Positions 25,366 to 34,391 of a stretch of 64,000 nt of DNA are shown piece after piece (within the stretch, counting starts at the first letter, position 1; each line of letters begins with the position of its first letter). Source of the stretch: a bacterium (GTDB lineage: Bacteria; Pseudomonadota; Alphaproteobacteria; Rhodobacterales; Rhodobacteraceae); the NCBI GenBank assembly GCA_016124195.1, contig WGOE01000010.1:121662-185661 (forward strand), in the 5' to 3' direction. A program made the position numbers and the translations under genes. The notes beneath the pieces were generated by a model. That model was given only the letters and a program-made list of their open reading frames with translations. It had not been told where the DNA came from and ran no database searches.

Positions 25366-27132
25366 TCAGTTTTCTTCGAAAGGGTCCCATTCGTCTTCGA
25401 CCTCGGGCAGGGCCGCTTCGGCGGCGGAGGCCGCCAGCGCCTCGGGGGTGCGGATCTGGGTGATCCGAGCGCCGGGGAAGGCGGAAAGGACGGCCTGCAC
25501 CAGGGGGTTGGTCATGGCACCGGCCCGGGCCTCATTCTGTTCGCGGTCGCGCTCTTCGGCGATGGTCGGCGCACCGCCGGATGAGACGACCGAAACGCCC
25601 CAACGCGTGCCAGTCCAGCTTTGCAGCCTTTGGCCGAGCCGTGCGGCGAGGTCCGGGGCGGCGCCGGGACCGGGTTCGAATTCGATCCGGCCGGGGGCGT
25701 ATCTGGCCAGGCGCAGGGTGGTTTCGACTTCGAACAGCAGCTTCATGTCGCGCTTGTCGCGGATCAGGGCCACGACCTGATCGAATATCAGATAGGCGGC
25801 TTCGGGCAGGGTCTGGACGGCCAGCGCCGGGCCGGCCTGCATCATCGGGCCGCGCGCGGGGGCCAAAGAAGGGGCAAGTCGCATCATCGGGGCATGGAGC
25901 GCACCGCCGCCGGCCGGGGCGCCGGCCGGAGCGCCGCCAGCGACCGGCCCCGTGGCCTGAGCGTTGCGCAGATGGCGCAGCAGGGTTTCGGGGTCGGGCA
26001 GGTCGGCCACATGGGTCAGTCGGATCACCGCCATCTCGGCCGCCATCATGGCGTTGGGCGCCTGTGCCACCTCTTCCAACGCCTTCAAAAGCAGCTGCCA
26101 CATCCGCGACAGCGAACGCAGCGGCAGCCGGCCCGCCATGTCGATGCCGCGCGCCCGCTCGTCCGGGGCAAGGGTCGGGTCGTCGGCGGCATCGGGGGTG
26201 ATCTTCATCACCGAGACCCAATGCGTGATCTCTGCCAGGTCGCGCAGCACAGCCAATGGATCGGCGCCGTCGGAATATTGCGCGGCCAGTTCATGCAGCG
26301 CCTCGGCCGCGGCACCGCGCATGATCATGTCGAAAAGGTCCATCACGCGGCCACGGTCGGCCAGACCCAGCATGGCGCGCACGGCCTCGGCCTCGACCGC
26401 GCCGGCCCCGTTCGAGATCGCCTGATCCAGAAGCGAGGTCGCATCGCGGGCCGAGCCTTCGGCGGCGCGGGTGATCAGGCCCAGAGCCGCGTCAGAGATC
26501 GCGGCCCCCTCGGCCTTGGCGATCTTTCGCATCAGGGCGATCATCACCTCGGGTTCGATGCGTTTGAGATCAAAGCGTTGGCAGCGTGACAGGACGGTGA
26601 CCGGGACCTTGCGGATCTCGGTCGTGGCGAAGATGAATTTGACGTGCTCGGGCGGCTCTTCCAGCGTCTTCAACAGGGCGTTGAAGGCCGCGGTCGACAG
26701 CATGTGCACTTCGTCGATGATATAGACCTTGTAGCGGGCCGAGGCGGCGCGGTAGCGCACCGACTCGATGATCTCGCGGATGTCGCCGACCCCGGTGCGG
26801 GAGGCGGCGTCCATCTCCATCACATCGACATGGCGACCCTCGGCGATGGCGCGGCAGGGTTCGCAGACAAGGCAGGGTTCGGTCGTGGGGCCGCCCTTGC
26901 CGTCGGGGCCGACGCAATTCAGCCCCTTGGCGATGATCCGCGCGGTGGTGGTTTTGCCGGTGCCGCGGATGCCGGTCATGATGAAGGCGTGCGCGATGCG
27001 GTCGGCCGCGAAGGCGTTCTTGAGCGTGCGCACCATCGCCTCTTGCCCGACGAGGTCGGCAAAGGTTTCGGGCCGGTATTTCCGCGCGAGAACGCGGTAG
27101 GCGGGGCTGGCAGGGGCGTCGGTGGCGGACAT
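25366..27132 (-). CDS. dnaX: DNA polymerase III gamma/tau subunit
   Basis: A 588-residue clamp-loader ATPase. Walker A GIRGTGKT is at residues 54-61, zinc cysteines are Cys73, Cys87, Cys90 and Cys93, and the DEVHMLS Walker B and SRC (sensor) motifs follow. After about residue 370 comes an Ala/Pro/Gly-rich linker and the tau-type C-terminal domain ending EVEDEWDPFEEN, so the full tau form is encoded without an obvious frameshift site. The ATG at 27132 is preferred over a GTG at 27141. Confidence 0.97.
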   Translation of the reverse strand: MSATDAPASPAYRVLARKYRPETFADLVGQEAMVRTLKNAFAADRIAHAFIMTGIRGTGKTTTARIIAKGLNCVGPDGKGGPTTEPCLVCEPCRAIAEGRHVDVMEMDAASRTGVGDIREIIESVRYRAASARYKVYIIDEVHMLSTAAFNALLKTLEEPPEHVKFIFATTEIRKVPVTVLSRCQRFDLKRIEPEVMIALMRKIAKAEGAAISDAALGLITRAAEGSARDATSLLDQAISNGAGAVEAEAVRAMLGLADRGRVMDLFDMIMRGAAAEALHELAAQYSDGADPLAVLRDLAEITHWVSVMKITPDAADDPTLAPDERARGIDMAGRLPLRSLSRMWQLLLKALEEVAQAPNAMMAAEMAVIRLTHVADLPDPETLLRHLRNAQATGPVAGGAPAGAPAGGGALHAPMMRLAPSLAPARGPMMQAGPALAVQTLPEAAYLIFDQVVALIRDKRDMKLLFEVETTLRLARYAPGRIEFEPGPGAAPDLAARLGQRLQSWTGTRWGVSVVSSGGAPTIAEERDREQNEARAGAMTNPLVQAVLSAFPGARITQIRTPEALAASAAEAALPEVEDEWDPFEEN

Positions 27133-27247
27133 GGGCCTCACGGATATGGCCCGGATTCGGGCGGGGTCCAGACTAGGCGCTGTGCCGGCGAAGGTAAACC
27201 TGTGCAGTCGTCTGGAAACCGGGACCGACTTGATCTATGTCAGCGGG

Positions 27248-27760
27248 ATGGATCGCGCCTCGACCAATGCCCCCACGCCCGACGCGTTCAAAGCCGCGAT
27301 GCGCGGCTTTGTCGGCGCCTGCAGTCTGATCACGGTTGGCCGGGGCGACGAGGCGGGCGGCCTTGTCGTGACCACCGGCATTTCGCTGACCGCCGATCCG
27401 CCCATGGTTCTGGCCTGCATCAACCGCGCCTCTTCGGCCTGGCCCTTGCTGGGCCGGTATCGCGCCTTTGGCTGGTCTGCCCTCGGCGCCGGCCATCAGG
27501 CCCTGGCCGAACGGTTTTCCGGCAAGGACGGCGCCAAGGGAGCGGCGCGCTACGAGGGCGGCAATTGGGTCGAGGCCGAAACCGGCACCCGGCTTCTGGC
27601 CGATGCGCCCCTGGCTTTCGATTGCCGAGTGGACGAGATGATCGACCGCGGCACCCATTCCATACTGATCGGGCGGGTGCTGCATATCCGCACGCTGCCG
27701 GGCGCGGGCGCGCTGCTTTACTGGAACGGACAGTACCGGGCTCTGGCGGATCAGGCCTGA
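27248..27760 (+). CDS. Flavin reductase-like protein
   Basis: A 170-residue flavin reductase-like (FMN-binding split barrel) protein. The family pattern is seen in FVGACSLITVGRGDEAGGLVVTTG, SLTADPPMVLACINRASS and HSILIGRVLHI. Such proteins reduce FMN or FAD with NAD(P)H, often to feed a monooxygenase. No monooxygenase is adjacent; the Rieske oxygenase at 43.7 kb is far away and normally needs a ferredoxin-type reductase. The ATG at 27248 is the first usable start after the divergent dnaX gene. Confidence 0.85.
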   Translation: MDRASTNAPTPDAFKAAMRGFVGACSLITVGRGDEAGGLVVTTGISLTADPPMVLACINRASSAWPLLGRYRAFGWSALGAGHQALAERFSGKDGAKGAARYEGGNWVEAETGTRLLADAPLAFDCRVDEMIDRGTHSILIGRVLHIRTLPGAGALLYWNGQYRALADQA

Positions 27761-27831
27761 CCTCTCGGGATCGAGTCTGTTGACTGCTTGGTCAAATTTG
27801 GGCCAGATGCATTGCAATCCCTGGTAGGCCC

Positions 27832-28941
27832 ATGCGCATCGAAACCCTGTCCCTGACCGGAGCTTCCGCCGGAACGCGCCGCGAGTTGACGCTCTACCGC
27901 TATGGCGCGGCGCGGGCGCAGCCCAAGGTCTATCTTCAGGCCGGCCTGCATGCCGACGAGATGCCCGGCGTTCTGGTCTTGCAGCATGTGATGGACCTTC
28001 TGGACGAGGCCAGCAGCCGGGGCCAGATCATCGGCGAGATTTGCATCGTGCCGGTCGCCAATCCGATCGGCCTGTCGCAATGGACGCACCAGCGGCCGCT
28101 GGGGCGGCAGGATGCCGACAGTCTCAAGAACTTCAACCGAGGCTTTCCCGACTTGGCCAAGCTGGTCGGGCCGGCGATCGAGCGTCAGCTGACGCCCGAG
28201 CCCGAGCGTAACCTGTCCCTGATCCGCGGCGCCTTTCGCAAGGCGCTGTCCGACCTGCGGCCACGCACCGATCTGGAAGAGATGCAGGTTGGCCTGATGA
28301 TGTGGTCCTGCGATGCCGATTATGTGCTGGACCTGCATTGCGACCATTTCGCGGTGATGCATCTTTACGCCTCGAGCGAGCGGCCCGATGTCACCAGTCT
28401 CTTGTGCCGGGCGGTCGGCGCCAGGCTGGCCCTGATCGAGGATTTTTCGGGCGCCAATGCCTTCGACGAGGCACATGCCGCGCCCTGGCGCAGCCTGCGC
28501 GAAAAGTATGGCGCGCGGGTGCCGCAGGGGTGCTTTGCGGCCACGCTGGAATATCGCGGTCAGCTGGATGTCGAAGATGCGCTGGCCCGGGACGATGCGC
28601 TGCATTTGATGACCTTTCTGGCCGCGGTCGGCGCCCTGACCGGGGTCGAGGCCAAGCCGGCGCATCCCGACGCCCCGCACCTGCCCCTTGCGGGCGCAGC
28701 CGAAATCGTGGCGCCGCAGGGCGGGGTGCTGACCTGGCAGGCGCATCCCGGCGACAAGGTGGCGGCGGGGCAGGTGCTTGGCCATATCGTCGATCCGGTC
28801 AGCCGAAGGCGCATGGCCGTGACGGCTCCGATTGCAGGGCTGATGTTTCGCACCGAGTTCTGGCGGGCGTGCCAGCGTGGCCAGACCCTGGCCCATGTGG
28901 CCGGGGCAGCGGTGGCGCCCCCGGGTGCGGTTGGGCGCTAG
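27832..28941 (+). CDS. M14-family succinylglutamate desuccinylase/aspartoacylase-like hydrolase
   Basis: A 369-residue zinc hydrolase of the AstE/AspA branch of the M14 carboxypeptidases. The zinc motif is AGLHADEMPG with His40 and Glu43; the third ligand is the His in DLHCDHFAV near residue 165; NRGFP is the substrate-side signature. The C-terminal 70 residues form a beta domain (GGVLTWQAHPGDKVAAGQVLGHIVDP) resembling a biotinyl/lipoyl fold, usual in this subgroup. Substrate unknown; the reaction is expected to be cleavage of an N-acyl amino acid. Confidence 0.87.
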   Translation: MRIETLSLTGASAGTRRELTLYRYGAARAQPKVYLQAGLHADEMPGVLVLQHVMDLLDEASSRGQIIGEICIVPVANPIGLSQWTHQRPLGRQDADSLKNFNRGFPDLAKLVGPAIERQLTPEPERNLSLIRGAFRKALSDLRPRTDLEEMQVGLMMWSCDADYVLDLHCDHFAVMHLYASSERPDVTSLLCRAVGARLALIEDFSGANAFDEAHAAPWRSLREKYGARVPQGCFAATLEYRGQLDVEDALARDDALHLMTFLAAVGALTGVEAKPAHPDAPHLPLAGAAEIVAPQGGVLTWQAHPGDKVAAGQVLGHIVDPVSRRRMAVTAPIAGLMFRTEFWRACQRGQTLAHVAGAAVAPPGAVGR

Positions 28942-29047
28942 CTAGGTCGGCTTTAGCTGGCGATTTCCTGCGGCGTTTAGCGATTCGGAAAGGTTTCTGG
29001 CATTCCCTGACGGGGAAACGATGTGCCATGGGGCCGGAAGGGTGGCG

Positions 29048-30835
29048 ATGGGCCAGGAGCGACGGATTTCGGAGGGACCGGCAGCGCCGCTGCGGCACGC
29101 GCCTGCCGAAACGGGCGCGGATCTGAGGTCATTGGCCCGGGCCTGGGCCGCCTTGCCTCAGGTGTCGGACCTTTGCGCATCGGCCGATGGCGCCTGGGGC
29201 TTTTGGTGCAGCTCGGGTCTGGGTGAGGTTCAGGATGTCTTCGCCGCCCCGCTGGGCGCGCCGGGCGCGGTCGAACAATTGACTTTCGGCAGCGATCACT
29301 TCGGGATCCGCGATGTCTCGGCTGATGGTCAGGTGTTGATCCTGGCCCAGTCGCGCAACGCCAGCGGGCATGACCATCTGTTGCTGCTGGACCGCCGGGT
29401 CGGCAACCGCCTGCATCTGTTGACGCCCAAGCAGGACAACCATCGTCTGACGGGGGGCCAGTTGACCCGCGACGGCAAGGCCGTGATCTTTGCCACTGAT
29501 TATGACTATGCCAGGCAGGTCCCGGTCGATCAGGGCCTGGTCTGGCGTCAGGATCTGACAACGGGGCACCGCCTGTGCCTCGCCCGTCTGCCGCGGCCCA
29601 TCAGCCGGCCGCCGCGCCTGTCGCCCTCGGGTCAGCGCATCCTGCTGAATGTCTGCACGCGGACAGAGGGTTCGGGGCAGATCTGGGTGATGAACGCCGA
29701 TGGCAGCGGCCTGCGCGAGGTCTTCGCCATGGGCGAGACCAACGACAGCCGTGGCGATTGGCTGGATGAGGACCGGATCGCCGTGGTGACCGACCGCATG
29801 GGCCGCGACGAGGTGGGGATATTCACGCTTTCAGCCGGCACGACCCAGTGGCTCGGCGGCGAGCCGCAGGTTCTGCCCGACCGGGTCGTGATCGGCGGCA
29901 AGGGCGGCTTTGCCTGCATCGCGCATCGTCGAGGGCAGGCGCATGCCCTCGTCTTCGACGCGGCGGGTGCGCGGGTCCTGCCCAATCTGTCCGGACGCCG
30001 GACGCTTGTCCCGCAGGCGGGCCTGCCGAATGGCGGCTGGCTCGCGCTGGCCTATGATGGCGACGCCCCGGACGCGGTGGTGCAGGTGGCGCCCGACGGA
30101 TTGTGCCGAGGCCTGACCCCCCGGCCAGCCTCGTCGCGGCGACATCGGGCGCCGCTGGATTTCGCCTGGACCAGCCCGGATGGCCGCCCGGTGCAGGGCT
30201 GGCTGCACGAGCCCGAAGCCCCCTCTCGCGGGCTGATCGTGCATCTTCACGACGGGCCGGCCGCTCATTCCGAAGACCGGGCGAGCGCCGAGATCGGCTT
30301 TTGGGTGCAACTGGGCTATACGGTGCTGGACGCCAATTGTCGCGGCTCGACCGGGTTCGGCTTTGCCTGGCGCAGGGCAATCGCGGCAGAGGCGGGGCGG
30401 GACCGCGAACAAGACGATCTGCGCGCCGGGATCGAAGCGGTGATCCAGCGCGGCCAGGCGCCGGGGCGGGTTGCGGTGATGGGCACCGGGCACGGCGCGA
30501 TCTCAAGCTGGAAGGCGCTGCTTCGGGCGCCCGATCTGGTGACGGCGGCACTGCCGGTCTGTGGTGCCTGCGGTCCGGCTGATGGGGTAGGTTCGCTGGC
30601 ACAGATCTTTCGGATAAGGGGCCATGTCCTGCTGATCCTGGGCGCGCCGGACACGCTCTGCGAGCGAGAGCTTCAGCAAGGTGCTGTTCGGACCCTGACC
30701 GAGGCCGGGCCTGCGCATGAGGTGCTGGTGTTTGACAATGAAGGCCATGGCATCCGGCGCAGGGCCAATGTGGAGACCCTGCTGATGCGTGCAGCACTTT
30801 TCGTGGAGCGGGCCCTCGCCGCGGGACCCCGCTGA
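29048..30835 (+). CDS. S9 prolyl-oligopeptidase-like protein lacking the catalytic serine
   Basis: A 595-residue protein with a beta-propeller N-terminal part (about residues 40-370, WD40/TolB-like repeats such as SPSGQRILLNV and GSGQIWVMNADGSGLREV) and an alpha/beta hydrolase C-terminal part. Asp535 (GAPDTLCE) and His567 (NEGHGIRRR) of the triad are present. The nucleophile elbow, normally GxSxGG, reads GTGHGA at residues 479-484, with Gly481 (codon GGG, 30488-30490) in place of Ser. The frame is intact, so this is a probable pseudoenzyme rather than a decayed gene. The ATG at 29048 has GGAAGGG upstream; 29021 is an alternative. Confidence 0.85.
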   Translation: MGQERRISEGPAAPLRHAPAETGADLRSLARAWAALPQVSDLCASADGAWGFWCSSGLGEVQDVFAAPLGAPGAVEQLTFGSDHFGIRDVSADGQVLILAQSRNASGHDHLLLLDRRVGNRLHLLTPKQDNHRLTGGQLTRDGKAVIFATDYDYARQVPVDQGLVWRQDLTTGHRLCLARLPRPISRPPRLSPSGQRILLNVCTRTEGSGQIWVMNADGSGLREVFAMGETNDSRGDWLDEDRIAVVTDRMGRDEVGIFTLSAGTTQWLGGEPQVLPDRVVIGGKGGFACIAHRRGQAHALVFDAAGARVLPNLSGRRTLVPQAGLPNGGWLALAYDGDAPDAVVQVAPDGLCRGLTPRPASSRRHRAPLDFAWTSPDGRPVQGWLHEPEAPSRGLIVHLHDGPAAHSEDRASAEIGFWVQLGYTVLDANCRGSTGFGFAWRRAIAAEAGRDREQDDLRAGIEAVIQRGQAPGRVAVMGTGHGAISSWKALLRAPDLVTAALPVCGACGPADGVGSLAQIFRIRGHVLLILGAPDTLCERELQQGAVRTLTEAGPAHEVLVFDNEGHGIRRRANVETLLMRAALFVERALAAGPR

Positions 30836-30848
30836 GGAGACGAGGGGC

Positions 30849-30875
30849 CAAGATGGGCAGATTGCCCATCCTACC
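30849..30875. repeat. GATGGG/CCCATC hairpin element, copy 2
   Basis: GATGGGCA (30852-30859), loop GAT, TGCCCATC (30863-30870), then CTACC. It fills the 40-bp gap between the S9-like gene and the opposing DMT transporter, ending at the base before the latter's stop codon. Identical over 27 bases to 10877-10903. Confidence 0.75.
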
Positions 30876-31769
30876 TCAGGCTTGCGGCGGGACCGGGGGC
30901 AGCTGTCTGGCCATGGCTCTTTCGCGCATCGAGATGTAGATCGCCGAGGCAATCAGGATCGCGACACCGGCAAAGGTCCATTGGTCGGGGAAGTCCTTGA
31001 AGAAGATCAGGCCCATGGTGGTGGAGGTGACCATCTCGGTATAGGCGAGGGGGGCCAGAAGCGAGGCCTCGGCGTGGTCGTAGGCGCGAACGATGGCATA
31101 GTGGCCGATGTTGGCGATGGCGGCGAGGGCCAGGAATTGCAGCCACTCGACCGCGGTGGGCGATTTCCAGACCGCCGCCACCAGGACCGAAGCGATCAGC
31201 CCGCCGATGGCATTGGTCTGGAAGGTGGTGACGATCGCCTTGGCGCGCCCCGCGATGCGGCGCGTCAAGAGAAGGTAAAGCGCCAGGCTCGTGCCCGCCG
31301 CCAGGGCCAGGAGGCTGCCGGGGTTGATGGCGATCAGGCCCGGACGGATGATGATCAGTGTGCCGATGAAGCCCACGACGACGGCGGCCCAGCGGCGTGG
31401 GCCGACCTTTTCGCCCAGGATCAGCGGGGAAAGCGCTGTCACCACAAGGGGTTGCACGAAGAAGATGGCCAGGGCATCGGCGATGGGCAGGAATTTCAGC
31501 GCCGAAAAGAAGAAGAAGGTCGCCGCGATCAGGAAACTGGCGCGCAGGGTCAGGACGGCGGGGCGTTCGGGGATGAGGCCGGCAAGGCCGACCTCTCGCG
31601 CGGCGAAGGGCAGGGTGAGCACGGCGCCGAGGCCAAGCCGTGCCCAGACGATCTGCATCACCGGCATGCCCTGCTGGCCCATGAATTTCGCGATCACGTC
31701 GATGCCGGGCAGCACGACCATGGCAAAAAGCATCAGGCCGATGCCGACAAGGGGGCTTGGCCGCGTCAC
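30876..31769 (-). CDS. DMT-family (EamA) transporter
   Basis: A 297-residue inner-membrane protein with about ten hydrophobic helices arranged as two EamA repeats. Landmarks are IVWARLGLGAVLTLPFA, ALKFLPIADALAIFFVQPLVVTALS at the end of repeat 1, and LAPLAYTEMVTSTTMGLIFF in repeat 2. DMT proteins export or exchange small metabolites. The GTG at 31769 is a guess, without a clear Shine-Dalgarno sequence; upstream codons fall in a repeat element. It follows the acetylpolyamine amidohydrolase gene on the same strand 91 bp away and might export a product of that operon. Confidence 0.87.
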   Translation of the reverse strand: MTRPSPLVGIGLMLFAMVVLPGIDVIAKFMGQQGMPVMQIVWARLGLGAVLTLPFAAREVGLAGLIPERPAVLTLRASFLIAATFFFFSALKFLPIADALAIFFVQPLVVTALSPLILGEKVGPRRWAAVVVGFIGTLIIIRPGLIAINPGSLLALAAGTSLALYLLLTRRIAGRAKAIVTTFQTNAIGGLIASVLVAAVWKSPTAVEWLQFLALAAIANIGHYAIVRAYDHAEASLLAPLAYTEMVTSTTMGLIFFKDFPDQWTFAGVAILIASAIYISMRERAMARQLPPVPPQA

Positions 31770-31802
31770 GTTCGCGTCTTCGGACGCTGCGGCTGGTGCT
31801 GG

Positions 31803-31849
31803 CCCCCGGGGCTCTGCCCCGGACCCCGGAGTTTTCGGCAAAGCGCAAG
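31803..31849 (+). repeat. GC hairpin with decayed GTATTT core, copy 3
   Basis: CCGGGGC (31806-31812), loop TCT and GCCCCGG (31816-31822), then ACCCCGGAG and a poor match to the 19-base core (GTTTTCGGCAAAGCGCAA). It lies between the amidohydrolase and DMT genes, opposite to them. Confidence 0.45.
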
Positions 31850-31860
31850 GGGAAGGGGGG

Positions 31861-32877
31861 TCATGTGAAAGCCTTCAGAACGGCCGCCAAATTGAGGCCG
31901 AGTTCGGGGGCGAGGTAGCCGCCCTCTTGCACGATCAGGGTAGGCAGGCCGGCGGAGGCGATCTCGGACCCAATCCGGGCAAAACCGGGCGTGGTGATGG
32001 CGAGGCCCTGGAACGGGTCGCCGACATAGGCGTCGAGCCCGAGGGCGAGGACCAGAGTGTCGGCGCCCCAAAGGCTTATCGCGTCGAGCGCCTGTTGCAG
32101 GGCCGGCATATAGGCCTCGTCCGGGGTGCCGCGCGGCAGGCAGATGTTGAGATTGGCGCCCTCTGCCGCGCCTGTGCCGCGTTCGGTCGGATAGCCCCAG
32201 AAGAAGGGGTAGAACCGTTCGGGATGGGCGTGGATCGAAACGGTCAGCACGTCGGGCCGGTCGTAGAAGATGCCCTGCGTGCCGTTGCCGTGGTGCACGT
32301 CGATGTCCAGAATTGCCACTTTGCGACCGGAAAGCGTCAATTGCTGCGCCGCGATGGCGGTATTGTTGAGATAACAGAACCCGCCGGCCAGTTCGGCAAA
32401 GGCGTGGTGGCCGGGCGGGCGACAGAGCGCATAGGCCGCACGGGCGCCGGCCAGAAGCGCCTCGGCCCCCGCCGTGGCGCAATGGGCCGAAAGACAAGCG
32501 GCCTGCCAGGTCTGCGGGCCGATCGGGCAGGCGGTGTCGGTCATGTGAAAGCCGGCCTGGCCGACGGCCGAGAGCGGATAGCCGTCGGTGCGGTTGGCGG
32601 GATGGATGTTGGGAATGACCTCGGCCGAGGCGCCGGCAATGTGCTGCCAGCGGTCGTGGATGGTTTGCAGAAAGGTCAGATAACGCGCGGGGTGCACGGC
32701 GGAAATCGCATCAAGCCCTTGATCGGACGGCGTTTCCACTGTCAGGCCAAGCTGGCGCACCCCGCTCAGCAAAGCCTCGATCCGGGCGGGCTGTTCGGGG
32801 CTGGGCCGCGGCGCGCCCGAGGACAGGAAGAATTGTGGGTCATGGGCGCGCTGTCCCGGATGGTGATAGACGATCAT
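31861..32877 (-). CDS. Acetylpolyamine amidohydrolase / class II histone deacetylase-like
   Basis: A 338-residue zinc deacetylase. The charge-relay pair His157-His158 is in RPPGHHAF; zinc ligands are Asp193 and His195 in DIDVHHG plus the Asp in GLDAYVGDP near residue 278; the transition-state Tyr is in QEGGY. These features match bacterial acetylpolyamine amidohydrolases, which remove acetyl groups from acetylputrescine, acetylcadaverine and related amines. Its ATG overlaps the stop of the GNAT gene (32874-32877). Acetyltransferase and deacetylase in one operon suggest protect-and-release chemistry on an amine intermediate. Confidence 0.9.
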   Translation of the reverse strand: MIVYHHPGQRAHDPQFFLSSGAPRPSPEQPARIEALLSGVRQLGLTVETPSDQGLDAISAVHPARYLTFLQTIHDRWQHIAGASAEVIPNIHPANRTDGYPLSAVGQAGFHMTDTACPIGPQTWQAACLSAHCATAGAEALLAGARAAYALCRPPGHHAFAELAGGFCYLNNTAIAAQQLTLSGRKVAILDIDVHHGNGTQGIFYDRPDVLTVSIHAHPERFYPFFWGYPTERGTGAAEGANLNICLPRGTPDEAYMPALQQALDAISLWGADTLVLALGLDAYVGDPFQGLAITTPGFARIGSEIASAGLPTLIVQEGGYLAPELGLNLAAVLKAFT

Positions 32878-33344
32878 GTCGAAACCTCTGGGTTGAGGGC
32901 CTTGAGCGCCGCGCCGTCGAGGATCAGCGTTTCGTATCCGCGCCGGGTGAAGCCGGTCTTGGCGTAGAACCGGATGGCGGCCGAATTCGTGGCACTGACG
33001 CCGAGCGTGATGTAGCGCGCGCCCCAATCCTGCTGGCGCAGGGCGGCGGCCATCAGCGCGCGGGCGAGGCCGGTGCCGCGGGCCTCTGGGGAGACGTAGA
33101 GGTCCTGGATGTAGAGACCCGGCTCGCCTCTATGGGTGGAGAAGTCGGGGTAGTAGATCACCATCCCTTGCGCCTCATCCGCGATCAGCGCGGAAAACAG
33201 CGGGCGCGCGCCGAAACCGGCCTGCAGAAGGACGGCCTCGGATCCGACCGGATGGCTGCCGCCGTCGTGGTCGGACAGGGCCTGCAGCATGGCGCGCAGG
33301 GCGGGAATGTCGGCGGGGGCGACGGGCCGGATGGCTGGTGTCAA
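32874..33344 (-). CDS. GNAT family N-acetyltransferase
   Basis: A 156-residue acetyltransferase. Motif A, LYVSPEARGTGLARALM (around residue 82), holds the acetyl-CoA pyrophosphate loop, and the C-terminal ATNSAAIRFYAKTGF is the usual motif B. The start is TTG at 33344, overlapping the BKACE stop as TTGA, which fixes it; the far end overlaps the amidohydrolase start. The sequence is close to the spermidine/diamine acetyltransferase-like branch (LYIQDLYV), so a diamine or amino acid substrate is plausible but not proven. Confidence 0.87.
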   Translation of the reverse strand: MTPAIRPVAPADIPALRAMLQALSDHDGGSHPVGSEAVLLQAGFGARPLFSALIADEAQGMVIYYPDFSTHRGEPGLYIQDLYVSPEARGTGLARALMAAALRQQDWGARYITLGVSATNSAAIRFYAKTGFTRRGYETLILDGAALKALNPEVST

Positions 33345-34267
33345 AACGCCACCTGGGCAGCGCCCTTCAGTCCGAGCATGGCGCGCGCCTCGTCAGGGGT
33401 GGCCACATCGCGACCCATGCGCTCGACGATGTCGCGGATCAGGTTGACCTGTTGGGCGTTGCTTTCGGCTAGTCTACCCTTGGAAAGGTAAAGATTGTCC
33501 TCAAGCCCCACGCGGACATGGCCGCCCATCGCCGCGGCCATCGTGGCCATGGGGATCTGCGCCCGCCCCGCCCCCAGCACCGAAAACTGGTAGCTGTCGC
33601 CAAAGAGACGGTCGGCGCTGCGCTTCATCAGGGTCAGGATCTCGGGCTCGGGCGGCATGCCGCCAAGGACGCCGAAGACGAATTGCAGGAAGATCGGCGC
33701 CCGCACAAGGCCGCGGTCGACGAAATGCCGCAGCATGGTCAAGTGACTGATATCATAGCATTCAAATTCAAACCGCGCGCCGCGCTGCTGGCCCATTTCG
33801 GTCAGGACATGGGCGATGTCGCGCGGCGTATTCTTGAAGACCACGTCGTCGGAGGCCTCAAGGAAAGGCCGCTCCCATTCATGTTTGAAGCTTTTGATGC
33901 GAGCGAGCATCGGGTAGAGCGCGAAATTCATCGAGCCCATGTTGAGCGAACACATCTCGGGCGCGAAGGCGCGGGGGGCGGCCAGCCGCTGGTCGAGCGT
34001 CATGGTGGCTGAGCCACCGGTGGTCATGTTGACCACGGCCGCGCAGCCGGCCTTGATGCGGGGCAAGAAGGCAGCCCAATGCGCCGGATCGGCCGAGGGG
34101 CGGCCGTTCAGCGGGTCCCGGGCGTGCAGATGCAGGATGGCCGCCCCGGCTTCGGCCGCGCCGATGGCGGAGGTGGCGATCTGTTCCGCCGTCACAGGCA
34201 GGTGGGGGGACTGGCTTGGGACGTGGATGGAGCCGGTGATGGCGCAGCTGATGATGATCTTGGACAT
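33341..34267 (-). CDS. BKACE (DUF849) beta-keto acid cleavage enzyme
   Basis: A 308-residue zinc TIM-barrel enzyme of the family of 3-keto-5-aminohexanoate cleavage protein. Family members condense a beta-keto acid with acetyl-CoA to give acetoacetate and a new acyl-CoA. Zinc ligands His46 and His48 are in AAILHLHARDP, and MTTGG, RFEFECYD and HVRVGLEDN are typical. The ATG at 34267 has GGAGG just upstream. It is first in a tightly coupled operon with GNAT and acetylpolyamine amidohydrolase genes, so the keto acid may come from a diamine or from lysine. Specificity cannot be read from sequence. Confidence 0.92.
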   Translation of the reverse strand: MSKIIISCAITGSIHVPSQSPHLPVTAEQIATSAIGAAEAGAAILHLHARDPLNGRPSADPAHWAAFLPRIKAGCAAVVNMTTGGSATMTLDQRLAAPRAFAPEMCSLNMGSMNFALYPMLARIKSFKHEWERPFLEASDDVVFKNTPRDIAHVLTEMGQQRGARFEFECYDISHLTMLRHFVDRGLVRAPIFLQFVFGVLGGMPPEPEILTLMKRSADRLFGDSYQFSVLGAGRAQIPMATMAAAMGGHVRVGLEDNLYLSKGRLAESNAQQVNLIRDIVERMGRDVATPDEARAMLGLKGAAQVAF

Positions 34268-34391
34268 GGGGCCTCCGTGGTCGAGAGTGGCATGGCACAG
34301 GGCGCGATGCAACGGGCCACACCCGCCCGCCACGCCGGCTCAAACCCTTGAGAACGCAGGCTTAACCGTGGGGATTTGTCGGGCTGCGGCG

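Noticed and set aside
27142..27247. Possible SRP (4.5S) RNA next to dnaX
   Set aside because: The GGAAGGAAGCAG-type core of bacterial SRP RNA is not present here or elsewhere that I could see.
27782..27797. TTGAC-N6-GTCAA inverted repeat upstream of the M14 hydrolase
   Set aside because: Five-base arms are too short to separate from chance without a second copy or conservation.
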